Source: Tiliqua scincoides
Lineage: Eukaryota > Chordata > Lepidosauria > Squamata > Scincidae
NCBI RefSeq assembly: GCF_035046505.1
Contig: NC_089822.1
Location: forward strand, 44,557,159-44,621,158
DNA length: 64,000 nucleotides
Reading direction: 5' to 3'
Both the position numbers and the translations under genes were made by a program. Position 1 is the first letter of the stretch, and each line of letters opens with the position of its first letter. A model generated the notes under the pieces. The model saw only the letters and a program-made list of their open reading frames with translations. It was not told where the DNA came from and made no database searches. This document shows positions 46,440-58,429 of this stretch, in pieces.

Positions 46440-47715
46440 GCAGAAGCCAGCTTCATATGTATGGGAGGAGGGAGAATAGAGGAACCTTGGAAAGGAAGCG
46501 TTTACAAAGGATCACCTACACAAACTCAAAGCCTACTGTTTCATGACTGGCAAGAAGTATCCGTTGCATTTCTGTGTCCCATACCTGCCCCCAGTGAAGC
46601 CAAGTGGGCAAGCAGAATGGGATCTTCTTGGTTAGAGCTCTCTTCTTTCTGAGACTTATCTACTCATTTTTATTATATGCAGGATTTCTTTTTCACGAAG
46701 GAAGATTCAAAATTATGACCCCACCCAAGATCTGAAATGGAACAGTTCAGAATTCTACCACCTCCTCCCACCACCTCATTCTGCATGTGTGAACTCGGTC
46801 CCACCTCTTCCCTAGTAACCTTCCAAAAACTGCTGAACTGTTCGTTCGTTCGTTCAGACAAACCTTCAGTATTGTTTCTCCTGAACTGCTGTTTTCATCT
46901 GATGCAGTTTTGGCTGCATTTTGATTTTTAACTACAAGAATTGCTGGGGGAAGTATTTCAACATGATAGTGTGCTGCCCTGGGGGCCATTTGTCTAAAAA
47001 AAATTACCTACAGCTTTTAATATAAATGAATAATAATAAAGATCTAATTGTACAGAAAAATTGCTGTCTTGTATAGCTGCTACCTCCTACTCCACTGCAT
47101 GAAGTACAAACATGGAAAGATTGTCTGGCAGATAAATGGATATTGGACAATTCATATTGCAACTGAATGTATCATATGTGTATGGGGAGGGTTAGTTGTC
47201 ACACGCACACATTTCATTCAGGTGGACACAGTCAAATACACAACGTTAAAGTTACAGCAGCAGGTCATTTCATTTGTGTTACTCAGTTCCAAGTTGCAAC
47301 ACAATAAACAGGTCAAAATATACAGGCATTCTAAATGAAAGTTCAATGCTTTCTTGCAAGCAAATATTTCAACAGGTGAACTGTCCTGACCTGCCTCAGC
47401 CACTCATGTGCCTGGGGTCATATGGAAAAGCATCACATGTGAGGCAGCAAATCACAGAGGTGATTTACATGATAACATCAACACTTTTTCAAGGTGTTAC
47501 AATTATGATTGTTGCTATATTCAGGACCTCCTAGTCTGCCTAATGTAATTTCCAGTGAGTTCATACTTCAGAATGGTCAGCAGTGCCGCAGCCAAGTTGC
47601 CAGAGACTCTGATGCAAAACACTGCATTGCCTCCCCCCCCCCCCCAGTGATGGGAGATGGGTGGTGGTGGCAGCTCCTCCCACCCCATTCATTGGCAAGT
47701 AGGGGGAGATCTGCA
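46440..47715. other. Stretch without recognised features
   Basis: A short (TTCG)n run lies at about 46840-46853 and a C-run at 47631-47646. No repeat family or exon was recognised. Confidence 0.4.
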
Positions 47716-47721
47716 GTGGTT

Positions 47722-48136
47722 AAGAACATAAGAACAGCCCCACTGGATCAGGTCATAGGCCCATCTAGTCCAGCTTCCTGTATCTCACAGCGGCCCACCA
47801 AATGCCCCAGGGAGCACACCAGATAACAAGAGACCTCATCCTGGTGCCCTCCCTTGCATCTGGCATTCTGACATAGCCCATTTCTAAAATCAGGGGGTTG
47901 CACATGCACATCATGGCTTGTACCCCATAATGGATTTTTCCTCCAGAAACTTGTCCAATCCCCTTTTAAAGGCATCTAGGCTAGACGCCAGCACCACATC
48001 CTGTGGCAAGGAGTTCCACAGACCGACCACACGCTGAGTAAAGAAATATTTTCTTTTGTCTGTCCTAACCCACCCAACACTCAATTTTAGTGGATGTCCC
48101 CTGGTTCTCTTGTTATGTGAGAGTATAAAGAGCATC
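47722..48136 (-). mobile_element. CR1-type LINE, 5'-truncated
   Basis: The TTCTTATG tail is at 47722. The minus strand reads the last ~85 residues of the LINE protein (RGHPLKLSVGWVRTDKRKYF, VVGLWNSLPQDVVLASSLDA) before the 3' UTR. The 5' truncation abuts a 14-bp tandem pair TGACTGGCACAAGG (about 48141-48168). Confidence 0.88.
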
Positions 48137-48192
48137 TCCTTTGACTGGCACAAGGTTGACTGGCACAAGGGGACGTAGGGCATTGGCCTGCC

Positions 48193-48537
48193 CAGTGACG
48201 TCACTAGGGGGGTGCAGGCCACACTGGGTGACATGCATGAAGTGGGGGGTGGCAGCACTACTGGCCAAAAATGTTAAAATAGCTGTTTTTAGGAATAATA
48301 CTATCATGTGTTATATAATTCAATGCTTAATTTCATGCAGAATGCAATGAAAGAAACTGTGTCGAAATTTCTCTATTCCATCAAAAGTTATAGCCAAAAA
48401 ACCAGCAGGGGCTGATGATGCATTGCTACGCCCACCGCCCGGGGTGTTACCACACCCATTGCATGGAAGGTGGTCCATCTTGGGGGTGAGGCACTGGCCT
48501 CCTGTGCTGGGTTATGCAAACCCTAATGACGCCACTG
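48193..48537. mobile_element. hAT MITE, CAGTGRCGTCAYTAGG type
   Basis: Inverted ends CAGTGACGTCACTAGGG and CCCTAATGACGCCACTG. Flanking 8-mers GGCCTGCC (48185-48192) and GGATTGCC (48538-48545) agree at 6 of 8. It has no coding capacity. Confidence 0.8.
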
Positions 48538-48784
48538 GGATTGCCCAGATAGTCCATAAGATGGATGTGGTCCCTTGGCCAGTGCCCAACCTGGCTGGCA
48601 CCTGATGTTGCTCTGATGGTCAGAACACATTCAGCAAAAAAAAAAAAAAATATGGTGAGAATCAGCTTGCCTGTATGTTAGAAAGGGTACTACTGCTAGG
48701 AAGGGAATGCTATATTTGTCCATCCGTGACATGTCACAATATGATGGATACTGTAATAGATTTCCAGTGTTTCACTATCTAGGG

Positions 48785-49125
48785 ATAGGGTGTCAAACTC
48801 CTTTCGTACAGTGGTCCGAATAGCATTCATGATACCTGCTGAGGGGTGGAAGTGATGTCATTAGGCAAGAAGTGATGTCATTAAGCAGGTCAAAACCAGA
48901 AAAAAGCATGCTGTTCTTGTGTAGGAACTCATTAGCCGCAAATGACAGAAGAGAAAATACACAAATCTTGATCATATTTCAAGATATGGGAGAGCCCAAT
49001 TTTTGTGCGGGCTGCCCTTTCAGCAGTGACACCTCAGTATTGCTCAGCAGCTGAGAGCCCGAGAGCCAGATAAAAAGCTTCTGCGGGCCGCATCCGGCCT
49101 CCGGGCCTTATGTTCAACACCCCTG
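48785..49125. mobile_element. hAT MITE, CAGGGGTGTCAAAC family, complete
   Basis: Perfect 8-bp duplication ATCTAGGG (48777-48784 and 49126-49133). The left end is ATAGGGTGTCAAAC and the right end GTTCAACACCCCTG. It carries TATTTCAAGATATGGGAGAG and paired GAAGTGATGTCATTA units. It is the reference for the copies at 2036 and 9870. Confidence 0.9.
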
Positions 49126-49133
49126 ATCTAGGG

Positions 49134-50570
49134 GGTGCTTTAATTTGATCTGCAGAGTCATCTAATGCTTATCCTCTTATTTTCCAGAGTCTATCTCATT
49201 GGAAATTGTGAGCGTCTATAACAGTAGTCAGATTGAGAGAGAAGGTGCTTTGAGATAATCATTTCTATGTTCAAATAGCCCCCTCATCACGGTCTCAAAA
49301 TACATACACACACTTAAAAGCCCCTGAAATGGCATTCATCATTTATTAAGGCCTAGGGAAAGGGAATCAACAATAAACAATTCATAAATGAGGTTTGCTG
49401 TAATCAGCAAAATTAGGTTTTCTTAAAAGACAAACTTGATGCCTGTCTTCAACTCAGGGTAATTTAGGCCTAATCCGACTGGTGAGATCTTGAATTATTG
49501 ATTCCCGGATGCTTGGAGTCGGTGGCTTTTTGAACCTGCAGAACATATTTAAATACTGGGAAGGGTTCTGTGTTACCCAGTTCAGGATCCTCTCTCATTC
49601 AGGTAGCTTCCAGAGCAGCTGCAGGTTAAGATACTCCGTGTGCTTCATGGAGAACAGGATAAGGGGGAAAAAATAATACGGCGGATAGGCTGACGGTCTA
49701 TGCAATTTGAAGAATTACATTTGGGTGGCAGACTTCTGTTGGTTTCAGCTTGTTATTGTTACATAACCCACTCCCTACGCGGCTTTCCTCAGATACGACT
49801 TCCCTTATGCGACGTGACAGCACTGATAGGCTTGTAGTGGTAAGCACGCACTGCCGATGCTTAAGAAAATTTATTCTTATTATCATCATGTTTATTAGAC
49901 TAAACGTGATGCCAGATATGCTCGCTTTACCAGGCTGATGGGTATTAGAGCAGCAGCACAAATGTTATTCCTTCTGCCTCCAGGGACTATCCTGTAGCAC
50001 ACAGTTGGCATCTGAGAAATGTGTTTCACATGGCTGAATGAATTCCGACACATTCTGTGATGCCAAGCTGCAACTTGGATAACTGTTCTATTATCGTGAG
50101 TCACATATCGACATGGTAGTGGCCTGTTACTCCTCACGTATGCAATGGGGAGATAATAATGCCCCGTTGGCTGCCATCTCCCTGCTCAAGAAAGTGGACG
50201 GTTGCAAGAGCTGTGGCTAAACAGAGGCAGGCATTTTCATACTGTCTGTGCCAACTGCAAAAGAGTCTTTCCAAAACACGGAGCCTGCGGAGCTAGAGCA
50301 GGATTCCATTTAAGAGAGTTGGCTGAGGGTGGAAAGTCCCAGGTTCAGATCTCTGTTCTGTCATGGAAGGCCTTAGGGAAGCCGCTGTCCTCCCGGCTTT
50401 CCTCTAAGCATAGTGAGAAGTCATTCTTTGGGACTTCAAAGTGAGAAGAGTTTCCTTTGTTTATGACAAAGTTTTGGGTGAGTTTTCCAGCTTTTATACT
50501 AATCAGGAAGAAATGCACCAGCTTAGGCCCTAAACAGTTAGGACACGCCAACAAATGGCTGACAATAGAG
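49134..50570. other. Stretch without recognised repeats
   Basis: No mobile element or exon was recognised. The piece at 49320-49520, rich in AT-rich motifs such as TTTATTAAGGCC and CAATAAACAATTC, looks like typical single-copy non-coding DNA. Confidence 0.4.
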
Positions 50571-50575
50571 CTGGA

Positions 50576-50621
50576 AGACAGCAGTGCGACAGCAGTGAAG
50601 ACAGCAGTGCGACAGCAGTGA
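50576..50621. repeat. 23-bp tandem duplication at a CR1 5' junction
   Basis: Two identical 23-bp units (AGACAGCAGTGCGACAGCAG plus TGA) stand exactly where the truncated CR1 begins. The second unit runs into CR1 sequence (GCAGTGAAGAAGGCC). Confidence 0.9.
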
Positions 50622-51360
50622 AGAAGGCCAATTCTATGCTTGGGATCATTAGGAAGGGTATTGAGAACAAAACGGTTAGTATTATAATGCCGTTGTACAA
50701 ATCTATGGTAAGGCCACACCTGGAGTATTGTGTCCAGTTCTGGTCGCCACATCTCAAAAAAGACATAGTGGAAATGGAAAAGGTGCAAAAGAGAGCGACT
50801 AAGATGATTACGGGGCTGGGGCACCTTCCTTATGAGGAAAGGCTACGGCGTTTGGGCCTCTTCAGCCTAGAAAAGAGACGCTTGAGGGGGGACATGATTG
50901 AGACATACAAAATTATGCAGGGGATGGACAGAGTGGATAGGGAGATGCTCTTTACACTCTCACATAATACCAGAACCAGGGGACATCCACTAAAATTGAG
51001 TGTTGGGCGGGTTAGGACAGACAAAAGAAAATATTTCTTTACTCAGCGCGTGGTCGGTCTGTGGAACTCCTTGCCACAGGATGTGGTGCTGGCGTCTAGC
51101 CTAGACGCCTTTAAAAGGGGATTGGACGAGTTTCTGGAGGAAAAATCCATTATGGGGTACAAGCCATGATGTGTATGCGCAACCTCCTGATTTTAGGAAT
51201 GGGTTAAGTCAGAATGCCAGATGTAGGGGAGGGCACCAGGATGAGGTCTCTTGTTATCTGGTGTGCTCCCTGGGGCATTTGGTGGGCCGCTGTGAGATAC
51301 AGGAAGCTGGACTAGATGGGCCTATGGCCTGATCCAGTGGGGCTGTTCTTATGTTCTTAA
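50604..51360 (+). mobile_element. CR1-type LINE, 5'-truncated, intact C-terminal frame
   Basis: One uninterrupted frame (50555-51169; CR1 part from ~50610) encodes the region downstream of the RT catalytic core: KKANSMLGIIRK, YKSMVRPHLEYCVQFWSPHL, YEERLRRLGLFSLEKRRLRG, WNSLPQDVV and a C-terminal GLDEFLEEKSIMGYKP. The 3' UTR ends GGGCTGTTCTTATGTTCTTA. It is very close in sequence to the 11-kb copy, so both are young. Catalytic motifs are missing through truncation. Confidence 0.92.
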
Positions 51361-51364
51361 GAAC

Positions 51365-52355
51365 TTCTTTGCAGTCAACCTATATAGCCAACTGCAAAGT
51401 GCAATCAAAGTCATGATAAACTCTTTTGTTCTTCCACTGTTTGTATCCACCTGAATTCACCCCAGATTCCTTGTAGTTATGTTGCCCCTGTGCAATATTA
51501 TGCAGCCACTTGGAAAATGTAATGCAGACAGAGGGCAAGACAATGCTATTCTCTTATCCTATGCATCATATACTTAAGACAAAATGCCTCTGTTTAAAAA
51601 GGAAAATCTGGTGGGTGGCTGATCTAGAGTTTTTGCACATTCCTAGTTGGACTGGGCCAAATGGATTTGAGGAAACTGGAGGAACAGCTTTCTAATTTGG
51701 CAGAAGTTACAGGCTGTCTGTTCCACGGTCAAAAATAGCCATACAGCTGCCATTATGGCTAGTCAGTACCCATGGAATCACAGATGAGCCAGCATGGGGG
51801 GGGGGGAGGAATGAGAAAGAGAAGAGGAGAAATGGGAGAGGGAGCTGTAGATCCCAGCAATACCAGCATACTCCAGGATCCTATCTCCCCTTTCCTCTCT
51901 CCCTTACTCTCTCTTACTTTCCTCATTTGTTTTCCAATACAATGGCTGGGGCAGATCTGAGGAGACCCCTTGGAGCAGTGGAGGACTGCCCCAGGGTATG
52001 GGAAAGAAATTCCCCTTACCATGAGGAGACCTCTACAACTACGCCCCCAGTTGCCAATTTTCAACACATCTTTAATCTTTTTCTCCCCCCTGGAAGTAGC
52101 TTGACCTTTGCTTCCTCCTTCTTTCACAAAAGATAGACATAAATGTATCCTTTTTATACTTTTCAAATAATCAGTGCTGACCCATCCACTGACCCATCCT
52201 TATTACGACAGTTGCCTCAAGTGGCAGATTGGGGGGCACTCGCTGCTCCCCTCAATCCAGCCTCCTCCCCCAGAGTTTGCTGCTCCTCCTGCTCCCTGGA
52301 TTGGAAAAGGAACAGGGTAGTAAGTGGAAGCAGAAGTGTGGAGGAGAGACAAGTG
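51365..52355. other. Mostly unassigned; degraded hairpin-core-like piece
   Basis: 51780-52040 has a G-run, a pyrimidine tract and GATCTGAGGAGACCCCTTGG, reminiscent of the hairpin-core repeats. Otherwise nothing was recognised. Confidence 0.3.
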
Positions 52356-52366
52356 GTGGACTAGAG

Positions 52367-52825
52367 CAGGGGTGCCCAAACCACGGCCCTGAGGCCACAT
52401 TCGGCCCTCAAGGCCTCTCAATGTGGCCCTCAGGGAGCCCACAGTCTCCAATGAGCCTCTGGCCCTCCAGAGATTTTTTGGAGCCCACACTGGCCCGACG
52501 CAACTGCTCGCAGTGTGAGGGTGACTGTTTGACCTCTCACATGAGCTGTGGGATGAGGGCTCCCTCCACTTCTTGCTGTTTCATGTCTGTGATGCAGTAG
52601 CGGCAGCAAAGGAAAGGCCTTGCTTTGTGCAAGGCCTTTTATAGGCTTTGAGCTATTGCAAAACCTTCATTCATTCATATGTTTGTCTTTAATATATTCA
52701 TTTATGTAAACTTATGTAAATTTATTCAAATTTTAAATGTAAATTAATTCTTTTTTTTCCCTTGCCCCCGACACAGTGTCAGAGAGCTGATGTGGCCCTC
52801 CTGCCAAAAACTTTGGACAACCCTG
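52367..52825. mobile_element. hAT MITE, CAGGGGTGTCCAAAC family, inverse copy
   Basis: Perfect 8-bp duplication GACTAGAG (52359-52366 and 52826-52833). It is inverted relative to 26937-27363. It starts CAGGGGTGCCCAAACCACGG and ends TTTGGACAACCCTG. Confidence 0.93.
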
Positions 52826-52834
52826 GACTAGAGC

Positions 52835-54876
52835 ACTGACTCTCTAGCTCACTACTCTCTTCCATACTAGTACATATGATATATTATAATGTGTGTGTGC
52901 ATATTATAGATGTGTGAGTGTAATGTGTGTGTATGTGCATGTGTGTAATTAATACATTTATAAGCATTATTATAAGTATTTTAATATAAAGGATATTTGT
53001 ATACCCCTTTTCAGCAACAGTCTCCTTAGCTTAATGGCACTATGTCACGTTGGAAAAACAAAATCTCTGGGAATAGCTTTGGAATTGGCAAACCTGATTA
53101 GTGCAGGAAGTCTGAATCAGCAGGGTAATGATTCAGGCTGCCTCCTGCCTCTCACCTGCAGGGCAGCCTGGCAATGTCCTTTCTACACATTGAACACCAG
53201 GCAATGGGCTCTCAGTGAGTCTGGGTCTGAGTATCAGCATTCTCCTACCCCAGCAGCTACTGGCACAGGGAGAAAGAGAAGGGGCTCAGAAGGAGCCAAT
53301 AGACAGGCAGGATTCTGGTTGCAATACTAGGGCAGGGAGAAAATAAATGTACTATGTGGGAGGGACTTGTGGTACATTCCAAAGAAATTGCAGGCATGCA
53401 ATTCATTCTACCACTCCTGTTCGCTCACCTTGCTGGTTTAGTTTGGAACTGAAGTTTAATTTGGAAAGCCAAAATAGATTGATGCTGTTGTCTTTAATTT
53501 TGTTTCTCCTACCCTCTTGGATGGAAGGAGGACCTTCCTCCCTTCAACTCATAATGGCAGGAGACCACCTCCTTATCCTGGGCTACTCTTCAAGATGCCC
53601 CCCTTCTAGTACCAGTATTACCATTTCAGGATGTCAGGATCCAGATTTGTCTGTGACTTTCGTGCTTTATGCATAGGTAATCTGACTATGCTGGTAACGG
53701 ACAACTGCTGAGATGCTACTATGCTGTGGGAGTAATATCCTTAGACTGGCTTTTCTCACTCAGGAAGACATCTGATTGGCTGTTCACAGACTTCAAAGGC
53801 TTTTCTGCGCCCTCTGGAGGCAGGATCATTGTTGATAAGTAGATGCACAAATGTGCATGGTGAGTCTGGCAGCTGGGACCTGACACAGATTGTGGGCAAA
53901 TGAAGGGGGTGTGAAAGGACTGCTAGTGAATGAATAAGGGATGAGATGAGGATAAACTGAAGGTTGGGGAAAAGAAAAAAGTAACGACTCAAAGTTCTAC
54001 TTTGAACAAGAAACTTCTGCAAAAACATAAAGGAAGCTATACTATAGTTGTCTATCTCCTTGCAGATCAAAAGCTAGCGCATTTTGTACGGAAGTCCGAT
54101 TGATTTTGATGGAAAGTATTTTCCCATAAGTTATTTAAGATTATGGCCTCGGAATGCAAAAAATAAAACAAAACAATTGTAAGGAGTCATGCTGTGCTTT
54201 TATTCAAAGCCTCCCTTTAGCTTTGGCATGGCTTGGCTATGAACAATGAATGCTAATTAGCGGGTAATCAGTGCATAAGTTTCCCTTGGCCATTGGGATA
54301 ATCAACTCACACCCAGCTGCACACATACAGAATATTACAAAAACCATAATTCCATATGCACACATACTTCCTTCAAAAGGAAAATATCTCTGTAAAGTTG
54401 CCCTGGAACTTCTCAAAGCTGTGGGATGTTGGAAGTGCAAAGCAATATCCTTTGCTTCCACATTTCTTTCTTTCAAATTCTCATCCTTTGTTCCTTCACT
54501 TTTCAGAGAACCCAGAAGCCATTGATGCTTATTTGTCACTTTCCTGTGTTTTCTGTGTTGTTCACACTTGTCTTTTCAAACCTCACTTGTAGCGCTTGTT
54601 TCACAATAAATTACAATTGCTATGCCAGCCTGTCCAGTACTGACTGATAATGTGTTATTGAGGCTTTTATGCTTTTAATTAGAAGGTTCTGGTTTGCAGA
54701 TTCCACTCAAGTTTTTGCTACAAATTAAGCACAATTAGGGGATTAGTAATTAATTGTCCTTAATTAGTCAGCTCCTGTTTCCCATGGGGACGGACATTTT
54801 AGTTACTGGTTTCTAACATCATTTTTCCCCTTCACTTTATTTTATAATGAAAAAATACTATGTCATTAGAAGAAGC

Positions 54877-54907
<31 letters not shown>

Positions 54908-55600
54908 AATTCAAGGAAGTAAGCAATTTATGTCCTGGAGGAAACAAATTGACTAAGAAGCAATTTATCACTAATCCCCCAGTCACACTGAACAGGAACC
55001 AATAAAATGGGCCAAATGCAACAAGGAACCTTTTAATTAACATTGCATAGGACTTTTCCTTAATGGGAGTTACTTGTGAGTACAAAGAGAAGGCTCTTGC
55101 CCATTGGGAACACTGCTGTGAGAGTACTGCAATTAAGATGAGTGGAACCAGTGTTTTAATTTCACCTCCAGCTAATTGTGGAGAAGCAATGTCTCAGCAG
55201 TCCTCCAGGTCCCAAGCGTGAAGAGAACATATTAATTGTCAGAACATTTAGATCCCTAATCTATGTTGCTTAGGCAAGATTAGAAAAAAAGAAACCACAT
55301 AAAATCTCTGCTAGTTTTCTCAGACTATCATGATGTCTATCATTTTGTACATTTTAACAAACATTTATAGTCACTCTTGATTTAAAAAAATACTCTGCTC
55401 TAAAGCTGTTATTATATTGCAAATCTGAATCAATTTCTTGCAAATTAAACAGCAATTTGTTTATATTGTGTTAACAACATAACTTTTTGGTGAAAAAGTT
55501 CTTGGGCCTTCAACACGCCTGGCATACAGAACTGTAGGAGGTAAAATTTTCTGCATTGCTTCAGCTCCATTCCAGAAAGAGCACCACCGCTAAATTTCTG
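52835..55600. other. Stretch without recognised repeats; homeodomain-type motifs
   Basis: No mobile element was recognised apart from TG-rich stretches near 52890-52945 and a (GAT)n array at 54879-54906. Three TAATTA cores lie within 91 bp (54676-54681, 54747-54752, 54761-54766), amid ATTAG and AATTAG motifs. It could be a regulatory or conserved element; this is inference only. Confidence 0.35.
54879..54906. repeat. (GAT)n microsatellite
   Basis: About nine GAT units in a row. Confidence 0.95.
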
Positions 55601-55616
55601 CCCCTCTGTCGCCCGA

Positions 55617-56652
55617 GAACCCCCACGAGCCTGGGAGGTGGGGCAGGAGCAAACCTGAGTTGCGGCGCTCACCCCTGGAGAGGAGTGGAGGAGGAAAGAG
55701 GTCGCCACGGGAAGGCAGCCAGCAGAGGCTGTGGAGGATGGGGGGAGGAGGAAAGCCCAGACGGGTGAGGGGGGAGATGGGTTCCTCTCCCACGAGCAGC
55801 AGGGAGCCGCACCAACCAGCCTGGGATCGGGGCTGCAGCCTCGCTCCTCAGGCAGCTGGGCTGCCCGCACCTGGAGCAGAACAGCAGCAGCTGCCTGCTT
55901 GCGATTGTATCAGCCACCAAATGGCCAGCTATTTATCCCAGGCCCGAGATCTTGTGAGATTTCAGCCTGGGGGCGGAGCAGGAAGGGGCAGAGCAGGAAG
56001 GGGAGGAGCCTGGCCACCTGGCTGCTAGGCTCATAAGGAGCCTGGCTACCAGAGAGAGCAGTTGCCCGCCTCCAGGCTCCTTCCAGGGGACAAGATGGAG
56101 GCACTGGGGGAACTTGCCTGTGGACCACCCCTTCCACACGCCTGACCTGGTGGGGGCCCAGGAAGCCCCAGGGACGCATCAAGGGACCCAATTCTCAGGG
56201 GCTGTGACCCCTTTCTCAGGACCACCAGGAGAACCCCGGGAGGGGCAAAGGGCAACTAACCCTTATCACCAGGAGGCACCAAGGCCACTGGGAAGTCTCC
56301 AGCTGATCCCCCAAGGGAGATGGGCAAATCCACCCTATACCCACCCACAAACGAGCCACCTACCTCGGGATTGTCTTTCTGGACCACAGAGCCTTCAGGG
56401 ACACACCATCGAGGAACCCCCCACCCTGTGATGCTGAACAGGCGGGGTTCATGTTAGAGACTGTATGTACACTGGGGGCCTGTGAATTAACAGGACTATA
56501 TGAATGTCAAGAATATAACTCGAATAAACCGCTGGTGTAGACCCTCCACGAAGCCTCTACATTGTTTTCTGGGACCGGGTAAGCTCAGTCGATCGGCCAT
56601 TCCTCTCGCTGCCAGTGCCCTGTCAATGCCCTCCCTGCCAGGAACCCCCACG
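55617..56652. other. GC-rich 1-kb block between 11-bp direct repeats
   Basis: GAACCCCCACG occurs at 55617-55627 and 56642-56652. The ~1.01 kb between is GC-rich on the left and has a purine/CCTGG-rich middle and an AATAAA at 56523. Frames of 60-140 codons on both strands reflect the composition. I cannot assign a class: a CpG-island-like promoter region, an old insertion with an 11-bp target duplication, or chance are all possible. Confidence 0.35.
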
Positions 56653-56671
56653 GACGTCACACCTACAAAAG

Positions 56672-57180
56672 AGCCCTGCTGGATCAGGCCCAGGTTCCAT
56701 CTAGTCCAGCTTCCTGTATCTCACAGCAACCCACCAGATGCCTCAGGGAGCACACAACCATAAGATACTTGCATCTCGCTGCCACTCCCCTGCATCTAGC
56801 ATTCTATTTACCCTCACACATCCCCCAATGAAGACACCAGACTGAGGCTTGGGTTTAACTTGGACCATCTTATAAAAACAAGTGACCAATTTATAAAACA
56901 TTGGAACACACCATCCCTCGCTTGCCAGTCTTGGGCAAGCAAAAAATTGCTATCCACAGCCAATTTGGATGACAGAAAAAAGTTCCTAACCCGCCCTCAT
57001 GAGGAACAACCTGCTACTCTCAGACTGTACATGCCCATCATGGCTTGTAACCTGTGATGGAGTTTTCCTCCAGCAATCTGTCAATCCCCTTCAGCCTATT
57101 TGCAAAGTTTTGATTTTTTTTGGCCCGGTATGCATTGCTTCACACTTGCTTACATTGAAACACATCTGCCATTTTGCATC
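56672..57180 (-). mobile_element. CR1-type LINE, old copy with internal deletion
   Basis: The complement reads the CR1 tail (CTGGACTAGATGGAACC, GATCCAGCAGGGCTC), then the GGAGGAAAACTCCATCACAG region. It then jumps to the part encoding the KCKVMHIG segment (GCAAAATGGCAGATGTGTTT, 57158-57177), skipping several hundred bases present in the 11-kb copy. It is more diverged than the other CR1 copies. Confidence 0.75.
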
Positions 57181-57277
57181 AGTCTGCTGTTAAATGCACA
57201 AGAGCTACACCAGAAAAAAATGCTGGCAACTCTATACTAAATCTTTAAGTGAGATTTTTTCCTGATTTCTAACCAGA

Positions 57278-57480
57278 GACAGTGTGATATAATTGGTAGC
57301 ATATTACCTTTAGACCAGAGAGACTTGAGTTCAAATCCCTATTCAGCCATAAGGCTCACATTTCTCAGCGTAACCTACCTCACAGGGTTGTTGTGAGGAT
57401 AAAATGGAGGAGATCTTTTGGCTCCATACGAGAGGAAAAGGATAACAATGTTAAAAGTATATAATATTGTGCATATTGTG
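57278..57480 (+). mobile_element. Sauria-type tRNA-derived SINE
   Basis: A degraded A-box region (TAATTGGTAGCATATTACC), B-box-like GAGTTCAAATCCC, then TTCAGCCATAAGGCTCAC, CCTACCTCACAGGGTTGTTG, TGAGGATAAAATGGAGGAG and an AT-rich tail. Confidence 0.7.
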
Positions 57481-57484
57481 TAAA

Positions 57485-58100
57485 AGTTTGAAGAAATAGA
57501 AACTAGATAATAGCTGCTATCAATGTATATCAAACCCTTTGTCCTCTATTCCTGTTATTAAAAAAATGTGGCTAGACAGTGTAGTGGCTATGTATTAGAA
57601 AACCAGGCAAAGTAATAGAATTGAAGCAAGAAATGTAATGTGCTGCTGCTAAACTTGAGAGTGAGAGAGAACAAGAGCAAGCAAGAGAATAATTCAGGCA
57701 AAAAAAAGTCCCCAACCTATGCTTTCCAATGCCCCTTTCACCTCTGTCATCCCCAAAGACCTATTCAGACAGATAAGCTCTGCACCATGCACTGAAGCTC
57801 GACTGATTCAGGCTATTTGATACCAAGAAAGAAAATTAATTCCGGCGTTGAAGGCCCTTGAACATCATTCTGCTTTAATTTAACTGTATTCCATGGAAAC
57901 TAATTATTATTCCCCAAAACTCTCTGCTGCTGTAACAGCTTCAGGTCTGGGCTATTGTTTAGCAACACTGTGAAGCAAAATTTGAGAAAAACCCAGCAAC
58001 ATCTAGCCTGTTTTTGTTTTTTCTATCATAGGGAAGTTATTGTGAGGCTGATCTTCTGAGCTATCAAGCATAGGAGCATTCTGTGCCTGCCTTTTTGGAA
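57485..58100. other. Stretch without recognised features
   Basis: No repeat or exon was recognised. 57830-57960 is compositionally like single-copy non-coding DNA. Confidence 0.35.
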
Positions 58101-58107
58101 AAGATTA

Positions 58108-58425
58108 GGGTTGCCAGGTCAGATGTATTGAAAAACCTGCTCTTTCTTAACTGGGGCCTGTGATGTCACAAAGCCATGCCAATGGCAAATTCAGACTTGA
58201 ATCTGTGAACAATGCCCAGCGGAGGTGGAGGGGAATTTAATACAGTAGTAGGACAGCTATAAATGTTCAAGGCCCAGCAGCAGCCCCACAATAACCTGAC
58301 ATTAACATTTGCCACCCATCTGAGAAAAATGATAATGTTGTATTGTACATGATATAATTAAAATGTAATGAAAAATAATTAAAAAATTTGGAGAAACAGG
58401 GTCGGTTTTTGGAAACTGGCAACCC
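58108..58425. mobile_element. TA-flanked element with GGGTTGCCA ends, complete
   Basis: TA (58106-58107) then GGGTTGCCAGGTC; the mirror end GAAACTGGCAACCC is followed by TA (58426-58427). It is 318 bp with an AT-rich right half and no coding capacity. The two-base TA target suggests a mariner-type MITE. Confidence 0.65.
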
Positions 58426-58429
58426 TAGA

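Noticed and set aside
50345-50824. 159-codon minus-strand frame
   Set aside because: Antisense shadow of the CR1 frame at 50555-51169.
55445-56431. Several GC-rich frames, and a possible solo LTR
   Set aside because: Frames follow base composition on both strands. No TG…CA ends with a short duplication could be fixed, so an LTR was not called.
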